A DNA stretch of 64,000 nucleotides from Rothia mucilaginosa (GCF_001061665.1 NZ_JVSP01000013.1:38021-102020); one strand, 5' to 3'. Counted from the stretch's first letter, positions 53,062 to 62,870 are shown. Translations and numbers: made by a program. The notes: generated by a model not told the origin, from the letters alone.

Positions 53062-54726
53062 TTACATGCGCTCGGGTGCGCTCACACCCAGCAGGTTCAG
53101 GCCGTTAGCCAGCACCTGCTGTGCTGCGTTGTTCAGCAGCAGGCGGGTGCGGTGCAGGTCGGTGACCTCTTCATCCGCCTTGGGGGCGACGCGGGAGACG
53201 CCGTACCAGCTGTGGTACGCCGAAGCGAGCTGCTCCAGGTAGCGGTTCACGCGGTGCGGCTCGTAGAACTTCGCGGCGTCGCGCACGGCGGCGGGGAACT
53301 GGCCGAGCACAGCCAGCAGCTCGCCGTCAGCGGCGGAGTCGAGCAGGGAGGTGTCCACGCCGTCCTCAATCTTCACGCCGGCCTCCGCGGCGTTGCGTGC
53401 CACGGCGGCGGTGCGTGCGTGAGCGTACTGCACGTAGTAGACCGGGTTCTCGTTGCTCTTGGAAGTCAGCAGGCCCAGGTCAATGTCGATGGGGGTATCC
53501 ACCGAGTAGCGGGTCAGCTCGTAGCGAGCCGCGTCAACGCCAACGGCCTCGACCAGGTCCTCGAGGGTGACCACGGTGCCGGCACGCTTGGACATGCGGA
53601 CGGGCTTGCCGTCCTTGACCAGGTTCACCAGCTGACCAATCATGACCTCAATCTGGTCGGCGCGGTAGCCAAGAATCTGGGCGATAGCCTTCAGACGGCC
53701 CACGTAGCCGTTGTGGTCCGCACCGAGCATGTAAATCGCCACGTCGGCGGGATTTTCAGCACGGGTCATCTTGTCCTGGTAGTAGGCGATATCGCCCGCC
53801 ACGTAGGCGTGGTTGCCGTCAGACTTGATGACCACGCGGTCCTTGTCGTCGCCGTAGTCGGTGGTGCGCATCCACCAGGCGCCGTCGGCCTCGAAGAGCT
53901 GGCCGTTCTCGCGCATGGTCTCGAGCAGGGCATCCACCTTGCCGCCTTCGAACACGGAGTTCTCGTGGAAGAACACGTCGAAGTGGGTACCGAAGGCCGC
54001 CAGAGACTCCTTAATCTGATCGAACATCAGGTGAGTACCGATTTCGCGGAAAATCTCTTCGGGGTTCTCAGCCTCAAGCGCATCGGGGCGCTGAGCCAGG
54101 ATCTGGTCCTTAATGTCGACAATGTACGCGCCAGCGTAGCCGTCCTCGGGGGTCTCTTCACCGCGGGCGGCGGCAATCAGGGAACGCACGAAGCGGTCAA
54201 TCTGGGTGCCGTGGTCGTTGAAGTAGTACTCGCGCACCACGTTAGCGCCCTCGGCCTCCAGCACGCGGGCGAGCGCATCGCCCACGGCAGCCCAGCGGGT
54301 GCCACCCAGGTGGATGGGGCCGGTGGGGTTCGCAGAGACGAACTCAAGGTTGATGGTCTTACCGGCGAACTTGTCGCTGCGGCCGTATGCTTCGCCAGCC
54401 TCAACGATGGTGGCGGCGAGCTCGCCTGCTGCGGCGGCGTCCAGGGTGATGTTCAGGAAGCCGGGGCCAGCGATATCAACGGATGCCACGCCGGGGATGG
54501 CACCGATCTTCTCAGCCAGAAGAGCTGCTGCCTCGCGCGGGTTCTTGCCCACCTTCTTGGCGAGCTGCAGAGCGACGTTGGTGGCCCAGTCGCCGTGCTC
54601 ACGGGACTTGGGGCGCTCCACTCGGACGGCGGGCAGTTCAGCGCCCTCCACGAGGGTCAGCTGGCCGGAGGAAATGGTTTCTTCTAGGGCAAGCGCAATG
54701 GCTTCGGAGAGTTCTTCAGGAGTCAT
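53062..54726 (-). CDS. argS: Arginyl-tRNA synthetase
   Basis: Class I synthetase charging tRNA-Arg. The 554-aa protein has the N-terminal additional domain (about 1-115), the HIGH-like site in [46 protein letters not shown], the KMSK-like [16 protein letters not shown] and an anticodon-binding helical domain ending [27 protein letters not shown] 54726. The start codon lies 74 bases from a divergently transcribed tRNA-Arg(CCG). Confidence 0.97.
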   Translation of the reverse strand: MTPEELSEAIALALEETISSGQLTLVEGAELPAVRVERPKSREHGDWATNVALQLAKKVGKNPREAAALLAEKIGAIPGVASVDIAGPGFLNITLDAAAAGELAATIVEAGEAYGRSDKFAGKTINLEFVSANPTGPIHLGGTRWAAVGDALARVLEAEGANVVREYYFNDHGTQIDRFVRSLIAAARGEETPEDGYAGAYIVDIKDQILAQRPDALEAENPEEIFREIGTHLMFDQIKESLAAFGTHFDVFFHENSVFEGGKVDALLETMRENGQLFEADGAWWMRTTDYGDDKDRVVIKSDGNHAYVAGDIAYYQDKMTRAENPADVAIYMLGADHNGYVGRLKAIAQILGYRADQIEVMIGQLVNLVKDGKPVRMSKRAGTVVTLEDLVEAVGVDAARYELTRYSVDTPIDIDLGLLTSKSNENPVYYVQYAHARTAAVARNAAEAGVKIEDGVDTSLLDSAADGELLAVLGQFPAAVRDAAKFYEPHRVNRYLEQLASAYHSWYGVSRVAPKADEEVTDLHRTRLLLNNAAQQVLANGLNLLGVSAPERM

Positions 54727-54800
54727 AAGAACCTATTCTAGCAAGCATTGGGCCGGGGCTGACCGTTTATCCGACGCATATCTGATACCATAAGTGGGTT

Positions 54801-54874
54801 GCCTCTGTAGCTCAGCGGATTAGAGCACCAGTTTCCGGTACTGGGGGTCGAAGGTTCGAATCCTTTCAGGGGCA
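54801..54874 (+). tRNA. tRNA-Arg(CCG)
   Basis: A full cloverleaf: acceptor GCCTCTG/CAGGGGC (one G-U), D-arm GCTC/GAGC, anticodon stem CCAGT/ACTGG with 7-base loop TTCCGGT placing CCG at positions 34-36, and T-arm with GTTCGAAT. Discriminator A at 54874; CCA is not encoded. Anticodon CCG reads CGG (Arg). Confidence 0.95.
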
Positions 54875-54901
54875 CGATGTTCTTATTCGAGAGGGAACAC
54901 G

Positions 54902-54943
54902 GGAGCCGATACTCGCCCAGCGGGTGTCGGCTCCTTTTTATTT
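54902..54943 (+). terminator. Intrinsic terminator after tRNA-Arg
   Basis: GGAGCCGATA pairs with TGTCGGCTCC (one G-U), followed by TTTTTATTT. 28 bases after the tRNA. Confidence 0.9.
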
Positions 54944-55085
54944 CTGCTTACATCTCGGGTGGAAGCATCAGAGGCTGGACGCCTCCGCTCCCCTGTTGTT
55001 CCGGAGGCCCCGCAGTTGAGAGAATAGGGAAACGCGCACACCGTTCAAACAAAGCACGACAACACCACACCAGCGGAGGTAAACC

Positions 55086-56033
55086 GTGACCACCATGCGC
55101 CAGATTCAGCTCACCGAATGGGGCGACGAAAGCGTTCTGCACGAGGCGAACGTGCCCATCCCCACCCCGGTGCGCGGTCACGTGCTCATCAAGACGGTCG
55201 CCGCGGGCGTGAACCCCATCGACGTGACCACCCGCAAGGGCCTGGGTCCCGCCGCGCAGCTGGCCGACCCCTCCTATAGACCCTTCGTGCCCGGATGGGA
55301 TGTTGCCGGCACTGTGGTCGCTACCGCCGGCGACTACACGGGTTTTAAGGTGGGCGACGGCGTATTTGGTCTCGTTTCTTTTCCCTCCCCCGCCGGTGCG
55401 TACGCCGAGTATGTCCTCGCACCCGCCTACCAGCTGGCTAAGGTTCCCTCCGACGTTCCGTGCGCCCAGCTCGGCGGCGCACCGCTTGCCGGGCTCACCG
55501 CCTACCAGTCGCTCTTCGAGGTGGCGCACCTGAAGGAGGGCGAGCGCGTACTCATCCACGCCGGTGCCGGAGGCGTCGGCCACCTCGCCGTGCAGCTGGC
55601 CATTCAGGCGGGCGCGCAAGTTTTTGCGACCGCCTCCGCCGCGAATCACGAGTTCGTGCGCTCGCTGGGGGCCCAGCCCATCGACTACCGCACCGAGGAT
55701 TTCCGCGCGGTGCTGGGTCGGACCATGGACGTGGTGCTCAACTCGACCGGCAGGCAGACCTTCCTCGATTCGTTGGAGGTACTGGTCCCCGGCGGGCGCA
55801 TCGTGACGCTGACGAATCCCGACCCGCTGGATGTGGCCCGCGAGCGCGGGTTTGAGGCGCAGTGGCTGACGGCTCACCCGGACCGTACGCAGATGCAGGA
55901 GATCGCCCGGCTCATGTCTCTGGGCCTGCTGAAGGTGCACGTGGAGAAGATTTTCCCCCTCGCCGAGGCCGCCGCGGCTCAGGAGCTTATGGCCTCCGGC
56001 CACACGCGCGGCAAGATCGTGCTGGTTCCCTAA
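55086..56033 (+). CDS. Zinc-independent alcohol dehydrogenase/quinone oxidoreductase-like protein (MDR family)
   Basis: A 315-aa medium-chain dehydrogenase/reductase. It has the MDR N-terminal fold (GHVLIKTVAAGVNPIDVTTRKG, FVPGWDVAGTVVA), the coenzyme-binding motif VLIHAGAGGVGHLAVQLA and no zinc ligands of the alcohol dehydrogenase type, which fits the quinone oxidoreductase (QOR) branch using NADPH. Substrate unknown. GTG 55086 is chosen because GGAGGT lies 5 bases before it; ATG 55095 would be 14 bases away. Followed 48 bases later by the esterase gene. Confidence 0.88.
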   Translation: MTTMRQIQLTEWGDESVLHEANVPIPTPVRGHVLIKTVAAGVNPIDVTTRKGLGPAAQLADPSYRPFVPGWDVAGTVVATAGDYTGFKVGDGVFGLVSFPSPAGAYAEYVLAPAYQLAKVPSDVPCAQLGGAPLAGLTAYQSLFEVAHLKEGERVLIHAGAGGVGHLAVQLAIQAGAQVFATASAANHEFVRSLGAQPIDYRTEDFRAVLGRTMDVVLNSTGRQTFLDSLEVLVPGGRIVTLTNPDPLDVARERGFEAQWLTAHPDRTQMQEIARLMSLGLLKVHVEKIFPLAEAAAAQELMASGHTRGKIVLVP

Positions 56034-56081
56034 GAAATTTAGAGACCAAAGAGCTAAGAAACCTAAAGAACGGGCTGATTC

Positions 56082-57269
56082 ATGCTGAATTCCGAGGCCG
56101 CGCAGAGCGTCGACGAGTACCGCTCCGGTTTTTACCGCCCCGAGGGGTTTTTTGACGGCTTGTCCCTGCCGGGCTACGGGGCCGAAACGCCCGTCACGCG
56201 GGAGGCCTTCGCCTACGATTTCTACCCCGCGCGCGGTGCCGAGGGGTCCGGTTCTGTTGAGGAGTCGGGCAGCGCTGGGGTCGGTAGTACCGAGCCCGCT
56301 CCCCTGCTCATCTGGGTGCACGGCGGCGCCTGGCGCTTCGGCACGAACCGGGGCCTGCGCGATGTAGAGATCATGACCCCCGAGGGGCCGCGCACGAACC
56401 GGCAGACCCTCATGCGCCGCGCCCTGCAGGAACAGGGCTGGGCGGTCGCAGCCATCAACTACCGCTACTCGCACCAGGCGATTTTCCCGGGCGACCTGCA
56501 CGATACGAAAGAGGCGGTGCGCTTCTTCCGCGCTCGTGCCGCCGAGTTTGGTATCGACCCCGGGCGCATCGCGATTGCCGGAGGAAGCGCCGGCGGGCAT
56601 CTGAGCATGATGGCGGCGCTCGCCGGTCCCGATGCAGCCGGCTACGCGAGCGGGGATCCCGAACTGCACGAGTACTACGAGGGGCGTGCCTCCAGCAACT
56701 ACCCGGGGGTGAGCTCGGCGGTTACCACGGCCGTTCCCTTCTACGGGGTCAGCGACCTGCGCACCATCTTCTCCGACCGTCCCCTGGCGGGGTACTCGCT
56801 GGTGCATCCGGACGACGACGGTGCCGAGTGGCGCCTGCTGGGATGCGATTACCCCGTGCGCGAGGAGCGTGAATGGGTGGAGCGCGTGCCCGGTATCGAC
56901 CGAGAGCGCGCCCTGCAGAATTGGGAAAGGGCGAATCCCCTGGACCTTGCGCGCGGGAATTTTGCGCACAGAGTGTACGCCGACGGCTCTGCCGGCGAGC
57001 CCTCTCGCAAAAACTTCGACGAAAAGCAGACTGAGGAACAGGCTACGGACCGGGCGTGTGCACCCATCATGCTAGTGCACGGCATTGCCGATTCGTGCGT
57101 GCCGTACCAGCAGTCGGTGCGGGTGTATCAGGCCCTGCGCACGCGGCAGGTACCCACCGATTTGGTGCTGGTTCCGGGCGCCGAACACGGGGATTCGCGC
57201 TGTTTTAGCCCCGAGATTGTTCAGCGGATGCTGTCTTTCCTGAACGCCACGATGAACGCCACTGTGTAG
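56082..57269 (+). CDS. Alpha/beta hydrolase, esterase/lipase-like
   Basis: A 395-aa protein of the hormone-sensitive-lipase/BD-FAE-like group. Oxyanion motif LIWVHGGAWRFGT, nucleophile IAGGSAGGHLSMMAALAG, acid in MLVHGIADSCVPYQQS and His in LVPGAEHGDSRCF. Insertions at about 50-65 (Gly/Ser/Glu) and 285-320 lengthen it. It probably forms an operon with the upstream oxidoreductase. No signal peptide seen, so cytoplasmic. Substrate unknown. Confidence 0.88.
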   Translation: MLNSEAAQSVDEYRSGFYRPEGFFDGLSLPGYGAETPVTREAFAYDFYPARGAEGSGSVEESGSAGVGSTEPAPLLIWVHGGAWRFGTNRGLRDVEIMTPEGPRTNRQTLMRRALQEQGWAVAAINYRYSHQAIFPGDLHDTKEAVRFFRARAAEFGIDPGRIAIAGGSAGGHLSMMAALAGPDAAGYASGDPELHEYYEGRASSNYPGVSSAVTTAVPFYGVSDLRTIFSDRPLAGYSLVHPDDDGAEWRLLGCDYPVREEREWVERVPGIDRERALQNWERANPLDLARGNFAHRVYADGSAGEPSRKNFDEKQTEEQATDRACAPIMLVHGIADSCVPYQQSVRVYQALRTRQVPTDLVLVPGAEHGDSRCFSPEIVQRMLSFLNATMNATV

Positions 57270-57297
57270 GCGGCCCGTTACCTACCGTTAGGGCCGC
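57270..57297 (+). terminator. Hairpin after the esterase gene
   Basis: GCGGCCC pairs with GGGCCGC around a 14-base loop, overlapping the end of the stop codon. Short stem and no U-run. Confidence 0.5.
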
Positions 57298-57310
57298 GAA
57301 TCGTGAGCGC

Positions 57311-57354
57311 CGCTCGGCTCAATTCGGCTCGGCTCAACCCCGCTCGGCTCGACC
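57311..57354. repeat. Three imperfect ~15-bp repeats
   Basis: CGCTCGGCTCAATT, CGGCTCGGCTCAACCC and CGCTCGGCTCGACC in a row, between the esterase stop and the antitoxin-like gene stop. Unexplained small tandem repeat. Confidence 0.6.
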
Positions 57355-57369
57355 TATCGAGCGTTCAGC

Positions 57370-57831
57370 CTATCGGTTTCGTCGGCTGACGTGCTCGTGG
57401 TCGAGGCGGTAGCGTTCCAGGTCGTCGAACGCCACGCGACGGTGCGTGTTGATGCGCTCGAAGGGAATCTCGCCGCGCTCGAGGAGTCGCACGATGGTCG
57501 GTCGCGATACCCCCAGATAGTCGGCGGCCTCCTGGGTGGTCATGAGGCGGTCCTGGCGGACCACGCACACGTCCTTGCGGTCGGCGAAGGCCCGTGCCAC
57601 CGAGGTGATGGGGCCGTACATTTCGGGGGAAATCTGTACCCTTTCCCCGTCGCCGGTCACCAGGTACAGGGTTTCGGCGGAGCTCAGGCGTTCAAAGTGC
57701 GTGCGAAGACTCGCGTGGACGAGGGCCTGGAACAGTTCTTCGCTGCGGTGGTGGATTTCTTCGTGGCGTGCGTCCTCGCAGCAGTCCAACACTGGAGTGC
57801 GTGAGGAGGTGTACGTCTTGGGCGTTGGCAT
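57370..57831 (-). CDS. Excisionase-family (MerR-like HTH) DNA-binding protein, antitoxin-like
   Basis: A 153-aa protein with a C-terminal winged-helix/HTH of the excisionase type: LMTTQEAADYLGVSRPTIVRLLERGEIPFERINTHRRVAFDDLERYR. The N-terminal ~90 residues are unrelated (no motif I can name). This layout is typical of antitoxins paired with a PIN-domain toxin, but the next gene on this strand is absent: the esterase converges from the other side. So it is orphan, or it regulates something else. ATG 57831 follows AAGGAG by 5 bases; the GTG two codons earlier overlaps this site. An inverted repeat at 57844-57869 just upstream suggests autoregulation. Confidence 0.8.
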   Translation of the reverse strand: MPTPKTYTSSRTPVLDCCEDARHEEIHHRSEELFQALVHASLRTHFERLSSAETLYLVTGDGERVQISPEMYGPITSVARAFADRKDVCVVRQDRLMTTQEAADYLGVSRPTIVRLLERGEIPFERINTHRRVAFDDLERYRLDHEHVSRRNR

Positions 57832-57843
57832 AGTCACTCCTTC

Positions 57844-57869
57844 GTTACTGTGTTATACACCACTGTAAC
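57844..57869. promoter_or_regulatory. Inverted repeat upstream of the excisionase-like gene
   Basis: GTTAC (57844-57848) pairs with GTAAC (57865-57869), and within it GTGT pairs with ACAC around TAT (57850-57860). It is directly upstream of the gene start and overlaps the likely promoter. Candidate autoregulatory operator. Confidence 0.45.
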
Positions 57870-58111
57870 ACCCGAACGAAAGTATCGAAAGAAAGCCAAA
57901 AAAGATACTTATTTCGCATCCGCCATACTTGAAATATTAGCGACCAATTTATTGGTTCCTTTAACCATTTTGGTGCTTTTTGAAACGTCTTGAGCTCGAT
58001 CTTGCTCGCGCAAAGATGACGAGCTCTCCCTTTCGAGGGGTGCAACCCGCCCAAATATGACGCAATATTCGCCGGGTGCATACTCCCGTTCCCCGCCGCG
58101 AAGGGGGCGAG

Positions 58112-58126
58112 TACACTGGATAGGAT
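58112..58126 (+). promoter_or_regulatory. Candidate hrpA promoter -10
   Basis: TACACT at 58112-58117 is followed by 9 bases to the ATG at 58127. Leader would be very short or absent. The stretch 57832-58126 is otherwise AT-rich at its start and holds no gene. Confidence 0.4.
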
Positions 58127-61100
58127 ATGTCTGAGCAGAAAACCCATCACGCAGATAAGACCTCCCGCGCGCCTAAAACCGGGGCGCCCCGAACCGCCCC
58201 CACCATGGCGAGCATGGCCGCCGCCATCCACGCGGCCAAGGTGCGCGCCTCCGAAAAGAACGCTGAAAAAAGCACCGAAAAGCCCGCCGGCAAAAACACC
58301 GGCAAAGACACCGAGAAGAACGCGGTAAAGAACGGCGCCCCAAAGAAGGGTGCACAGAAGAACAACGTAGACCGCAAGAACTCCTCCAACGCCTCCCGCT
58401 CCAATCGACGCGGAGGCGCCAACAATCGCGCCCGCAAGCAGGGTAACAGCAAGGGCAACCAGCAGGGCGGTAACAAGGGTAACCAGCAACAGAACCGCCC
58501 CGCCCCTCGCCGCTACGAGCCCTTCATTCCCGAGGTCATCACCTACCCCGAAGAGCTGCCCGTCAGCGAACGCCGCGACGACATCATGAGCGCGATCCGC
58601 GACAACCAGGTCGTCATCATCGCGGGTGAAACCGGCTCCGGTAAGACCACCCAGATTCCCAAGATGTGCCTCGAGCTCGGCCTGGGCGAGAAGGGCCTCA
58701 TCGGCCACACCCAGCCGCGCCGCCTCGCCGCGCGTTCCGTGGCCGAACGCATCGCCGAAGAGCTCGGCCAGAAGATCGGCGAAACCGTCGGATACCAGGT
58801 GCGATTCACCTCCGAGGTCGGCGAACACAGCGCCATCAAGCTCATGACCGACGGTATTCTGCTCGCCGAAATTCAGAACGACAAGCTGCTGCGCCGCTAC
58901 TCGACCCTCATCATTGACGAGGCGCACGAACGCAGCCTGAACATTGACTTCATCCTCGGCTACCTCAAGCGCATCCTGCCGCAGCGCCCGGACCTGAAGG
59001 TCATCATCACCTCAGCGACCATCGACCCCGAGCGCTTCGCCCGCCACTTCTCCCCCAGCTACGTGCCGGGTAAGGGAATCGTCGACGAGAACCTCAGCGA
59101 CGAAGAACGCGAAATTGCCGAAGCAATCCTGCCCGACGACGCGCCGCCCATCATCGAGGTCTCCGGCCGCACCTACCCCGTCGAAATCCGCTACCGCCCC
59201 CTCGAAGGCGAAGAAGACGCCTACCTGGACGACGAGGAAGTGGCCGAAGACCGCGACCCCACCGACGCAATTCTCGACGCCATCAAGGAACTCTCCAAGG
59301 AAGCCCCCGGCGACATCCTCATCTTCTTCTCCGGCGAGCGCGAAATCCGCGACGCCAAGGACGCAATCGAGGCCATGGTTCTCAAGTCCCCGCGACTAAA
59401 CTATGAAGTGCTACCCCTGTACGCGCGCCTCTCGCTCGCCGAGCAGCACCGCGTGTTCTCCCCCGGATCCCGCCCGCGCATCGTGCTCGCCACGAACGTT
59501 GCCGAAACCTCGCTGACCGTGCCCGGCATCAAGTACGTCATCGACACCGGCACCGCCCGCATCTCGCGCTACTCCGCGCGCACCAAGGTTCAGCGCCTGC
59601 CCATCGAGCGTATCTCGCAGGCCAGCGCCAACCAGCGTTCGGGCCGATGCGGCCGCGTCAGCGACGGTATCGCCATCCGCCTCTACTCCGAGGAAGACTT
59701 CAACTCGCGTCCCGAGTTCACCGACCCCGAAATTCTGCGCACCAACCTCGCAGCCGTCATCCTGCAGATGATCGCCATCGGCGTGGTGCGCGAACCCGGC
59801 GACATCTCGCGCTTCCCGTTCGTGCAGCCGCCCGCATCCCGCGCCATTAACGACGGCGTGAACCTGTTGCGCGAACTCGGCGCGCTCACCGAACGCACCC
59901 ACCGCAAGGGACGAGGCGGTAACAACAGCGCAACCCTCACCGCCATCGGCCGAGCCATGGCGGCCTTCCCCGTGGACCCGCGCCTGGCCCGCATGATTAT
60001 CGAGGGCGGCCGCCGCGGCTGCGCCAAGGAAATGATGGTGCTCGCCGCCGCCCTGACCATCCAGGACCCGCGCGAACGCCCCGCCGACGTGCGCGCAGAA
60101 GCCGACGCCATGCACGCCCGCTTCGTCGACGACACCTCCGACTTCTCCTCCTTCCTGCTGCTCTGGGACTACATCAACGAGCAGCAGGCGGCGCTGTCCT
60201 CCTCTCAGCTGCGCAAGATGTGCCACCGCGAGTTCATCAACTACCTGCGCATCCGCGAATGGCAGGACCTCTTCGCCCAGCTGCGCGAAATGGGCCGAAC
60301 CGCCAACATTCACGCCAGCGGCGGTCGCGATATTAACGCCTCCGCGCACGAGGTAGACATCCACAAGAGCCTGCTCACCGGCCTGCTCTCGCACGTGGGT
60401 GTCAAGGAAGAACGCGAGAAGGACTCCAAGGGGCGCACCCGCGGCCCCCGCGAATACCTCGGCGCGCGCGGCACCAAGTTCGCAATCTTCCCCGGCTCCG
60501 GCCTGTTCAAGAAGGGGCCCGACTGGGTGCTCTCCGCCGAACTCGTCGAAACCTCCCGCCTGTGGGCGCGCACCAACGCCGCCATCGAACCGCAGTGGAT
60601 CGAAGAGGTCGGCAAGCACCTCATCAGCGTGCAGTACTCCGAACCGCACTGGTCCCTCAGCTCCGGTGCGGCAGTAGCCTACGCCAAGGGCACCCTCTTC
60701 GGCCTGACCATCTACGCCGACCGCCCCGTGCAGTACGCCCGCGTGGACGCCGCCGCGGCCCGCGAAATCTTCATCCAGTCCGCCCTCGTCGAAGGCCAGT
60801 GGCACACCCAGCACAAGTTCTACCTGCGCAACCAGCGCGCCCTCGCCGAGGTCGAAGAGCTTGAGGCACGCCTGCGCCGCCGCGACCTGCGCGTGGACGA
60901 CTCCGTGCTCTTCGCCTTCTACGATGCCCGCATCCCCGCCCACGTGACGGATGTGCGAGCCTTCGACAAGTGGTGGAAGCAGGCACGCCTCGAAGACGAC
61001 AACTTCCTGGATTTCAACCCCGAGAAGCTCATCAACGAGGAGGCCGCCGACTACGACGACTCCCAGTTCCCGCGCCAGTGGGTGCAGCGCACCGACAGCG

Positions 61101-62659
61101 GCGAACTCACCCTGGACCTGCGTTACGAATACGCTCCCACCGCCGGTGTGGGAGGCGCCCGCACCGAAGCCGCCAAGCGCGACGGTGTGGCCGTGCAGGT
61201 ACCGATTCTCTTCCTCAACCAGCTGAGCCCCGAACCGTTCCGCTGGCAGATTCCCGGCCTGCGCCACGAGCTCGTGACCGCGCTCATCAAGTCGCTGCCC
61301 AAGGCGATTCGACGCAACTTCGTGCCCGCGCCCGACGTGGCGCGCGCCGCCTGCGCCGCCCTCGAGGAAGACTACTCCCCCGCAACCGACGAGCTGCTCC
61401 CCTCCCTCGCGCTCGTACTGCGCCGCCTGCGCGGCGTCGTTGTCGAGCCCGAAGCCTTCAACTGGGACGCCGTGCCCGAGCACCTGAAGATGGGCTTCCA
61501 GGTGCGCAACGCCCGCAACAAAATCCTGGGTGAGGGCAAGGACCTGCGAGCCCTGCAGCAGCAGCTACACAAGGAGATTCGCAGCGCCCTCGCCGACTCG
61601 CTCGGTGCATCCGACGAGGCCATGGCGAAGATGGTTGCGCTCGCCCAGGGCGGCTCTGGTAACTCAGGCGGCTCGGGCAACTCGGGTAACTCCGCGGCTT
61701 CTGCCAAGAAGGGCGCGAAGAGCCCGGCGAAGGGCACCCAGGCCGAGGCGGGTGCATCCGGCGGAGTACGCGAGGTCACCGGCCTCACTGCCTTCCCCGC
61801 CGACATGTTCCCGGACGGAGCCATCCCCCGCAAGGTACAGCGCATCATCGCGACCCAGGCGGTTAACGGCTACCCCGCCCTCGTGGACGAAGGCTCTAGC
61901 GTGGGTCTGCGCATCTTCCCCACCGAAGCAGAGCAGCTGCACGCGCAGCGTCGCGGCATCATCCGCCTGCTCCAACTGCAGGTGCCCTCGCCCGTGCGCT
62001 ACGTGAGCGAACACCTCTCCCACAAGGAGAAAATCGTCTTCACGCAGAACCCGCACGGCTCCATCGACGAACTCATTCGCGACTGCACCGTCGCGGCGCT
62101 CGACCACCTCGTGCCGCACACCCCCATCTTCACGCACGCCGAATACAGCGAACTCTACGAGCACGTGCGCGCCGAACTCATCGAGACGGTCTTCGACGTG
62201 ACCAAGCTCGTCGCCGAAATCCTCTCCGAAGCCACCGCGCTGAAGAAGGCAATCAAAAAGGCAACCTCGCTGACGACCATGCACGCCGTCTCCGACGTGA
62301 AGGCTCAGATGGAGAACCTGGTCTACCCCGGGTTCGTGGCGCAGACCGGCTACGACCAGCTGGTTCACCTGCCGCGTTACCTGAAGGCCGCCCAGGTGCG
62401 CCTGACGAAGCTCGGCCCGAACCTACACCGCGACAACCAGCTGATGCTCACGGTGCAGGATCTTGAGGATTCCTACGATAACGCGGTCAAGTCGCTACCG
62501 GCAGGCACCATCGTGCCGGATGCGCTCCGCCGCGTGAACTGGATGATTGAGGAGCTGCGCGTCAGCTTCTTCGCCCAGGAGCTCGGTACCGCCTACACGG
62601 TGTCTGAGAAGCGCATTGCGAAGGCTCAGCGTGAGGCGCTAGACGCTATCAAGCGTTAG
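58127..62659 (+). CDS. hrpA: ATP-dependent RNA helicase HrpA
   Basis: A DEAH-box RNA helicase. At 1510 aa it is longer than E. coli HrpA (~1300), with a ~135-residue Lys/Asn/Ala-rich N-terminal tail and a Gly/Ser-rich insertion around residue 1170. Motifs: Walker A IAGETGSGKTTQIPKM (about residue 168), QPRRLAARSVAERIAEELG, the DEAH box LIIDEAHERSLN, SAT in VIITSATIDPERF, and the motif VI segment QRSGRCGRVSDG. After the helicase core are the family winged-helix/HA2 and OB regions. Relatives act in resolving stalled ribosomes and in mRNA processing; that role here is inference. Single gene, high-GC codon use. Confidence 0.95.
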   Translation: MSEQKTHHADKTSRAPKTGAPRTAPTMASMAAAIHAAKVRASEKNAEKSTEKPAGKNTGKDTEKNAVKNGAPKKGAQKNNVDRKNSSNASRSNRRGGANNRARKQGNSKGNQQGGNKGNQQQNRPAPRRYEPFIPEVITYPEELPVSERRDDIMSAIRDNQVVIIAGETGSGKTTQIPKMCLELGLGEKGLIGHTQPRRLAARSVAERIAEELGQKIGETVGYQVRFTSEVGEHSAIKLMTDGILLAEIQNDKLLRRYSTLIIDEAHERSLNIDFILGYLKRILPQRPDLKVIITSATIDPERFARHFSPSYVPGKGIVDENLSDEEREIAEAILPDDAPPIIEVSGRTYPVEIRYRPLEGEEDAYLDDEEVAEDRDPTDAILDAIKELSKEAPGDILIFFSGEREIRDAKDAIEAMVLKSPRLNYEVLPLYARLSLAEQHRVFSPGSRPRIVLATNVAETSLTVPGIKYVIDTGTARISRYSARTKVQRLPIERISQASANQRSGRCGRVSDGIAIRLYSEEDFNSRPEFTDPEILRTNLAAVILQMIAIGVVREPGDISRFPFVQPPASRAINDGVNLLRELGALTERTHRKGRGGNNSATLTAIGRAMAAFPVDPRLARMIIEGGRRGCAKEMMVLAAALTIQDPRERPADVRAEADAMHARFVDDTSDFSSFLLLWDYINEQQAALSSSQLRKMCHREFINYLRIREWQDLFAQLREMGRTANIHASGGRDINASAHEVDIHKSLLTGLLSHVGVKEEREKDSKGRTRGPREYLGARGTKFAIFPGSGLFKKGPDWVLSAELVETSRLWARTNAAIEPQWIEEVGKHLISVQYSEPHWSLSSGAAVAYAKGTLFGLTIYADRPVQYARVDAAAAREIFIQSALVEGQWHTQHKFYLRNQRALAEVEELEARLRRRDLRVDDSVLFAFYDARIPAHVTDVRAFDKWWKQARLEDDNFLDFNPEKLINEEAADYDDSQFPRQWVQRTDSGELTLDLRYEYAPTAGVGGARTEAAKRDGVAVQVPILFLNQLSPEPFRWQIPGLRHELVTALIKSLPKAIRRNFVPAPDVARAACAALEEDYSPATDELLPSLALVLRRLRGVVVEPEAFNWDAVPEHLKMGFQVRNARNKILGEGKDLRALQQQLHKEIRSALADSLGASDEAMAKMVALAQGGSGNSGGSGNSGNSAASAKKGAKSPAKGTQAEAGASGGVREVTGLTAFPADMFPDGAIPRKVQRIIATQAVNGYPALVDEGSSVGLRIFPTEAEQLHAQRRGIIRLLQLQVPSPVRYVSEHLSHKEKIVFTQNPHGSIDELIRDCTVAALDHLVPHTPIFTHAEYSELYEHVRAELIETVFDVTKLVAEILSEATALKKAIKKATSLTTMHAVSDVKAQMENLVYPGFVAQTGYDQLVHLPRYLKAAQVRLTKLGPNLHRDNQLMLTVQDLEDSYDNAVKSLPAGTIVPDALRRVNWMIEELRVSFFAQELGTAYTVSEKRIAKAQREALDAIKR

Positions 62660-62679
62660 CTTGCGAGAGTACGGGTTGT

Positions 62680-62779
62680 GCGGATGGCGGTGTTCGTCCT
62701 CGCTCCTACAGGGGCACCCGCCCTCGCAGAGCTCGGGCACCCTGATGTCGCTACGGACGACACCGCCTGTCCGCGGTAG
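62680..62779 (+). terminator. Long-range hairpin downstream of hrpA
   Basis: GCGGATGGCGGTGTTCGTCC near 62680-62699 pairs with GGACGACACCGCCTGTCCGC near 62755-62774 (about 17 pairs, two bulges), enclosing a CAGGG/CCCTG-type inner fold. It starts ~20 bases after the hrpA stop. May be its terminator or a structured RNA remnant. Confidence 0.4.
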
Positions 62780-62870
62780 GTTCCCACCTCAGCTTGTGCT
62801 GTGAACGGCAAAGAGCCCCCACACGATCATGAACTGCGCCCCGAAACTTGGACGCTATAAATAGTAGCCG

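Noticed and set aside
54948..56969. 673-codon minus-strand frame over the oxidoreductase and esterase genes
   Set aside because: Low-complexity Gly/Arg/His translation; both plus-strand genes have clear catalytic motifs and ribosome sites.
57845..58927. 360-codon minus-strand frame overlapping the hrpA start
   Set aside because: Alanine/leucine-rich shadow of the HrpA N-terminal Lys/Asn tail; no start signal.
59411..61483. 690-codon open frame antisense to hrpA
   Set aside because: High-GC coding regions give long open shadows; hrpA motifs run through the whole stretch in the opposite sense.
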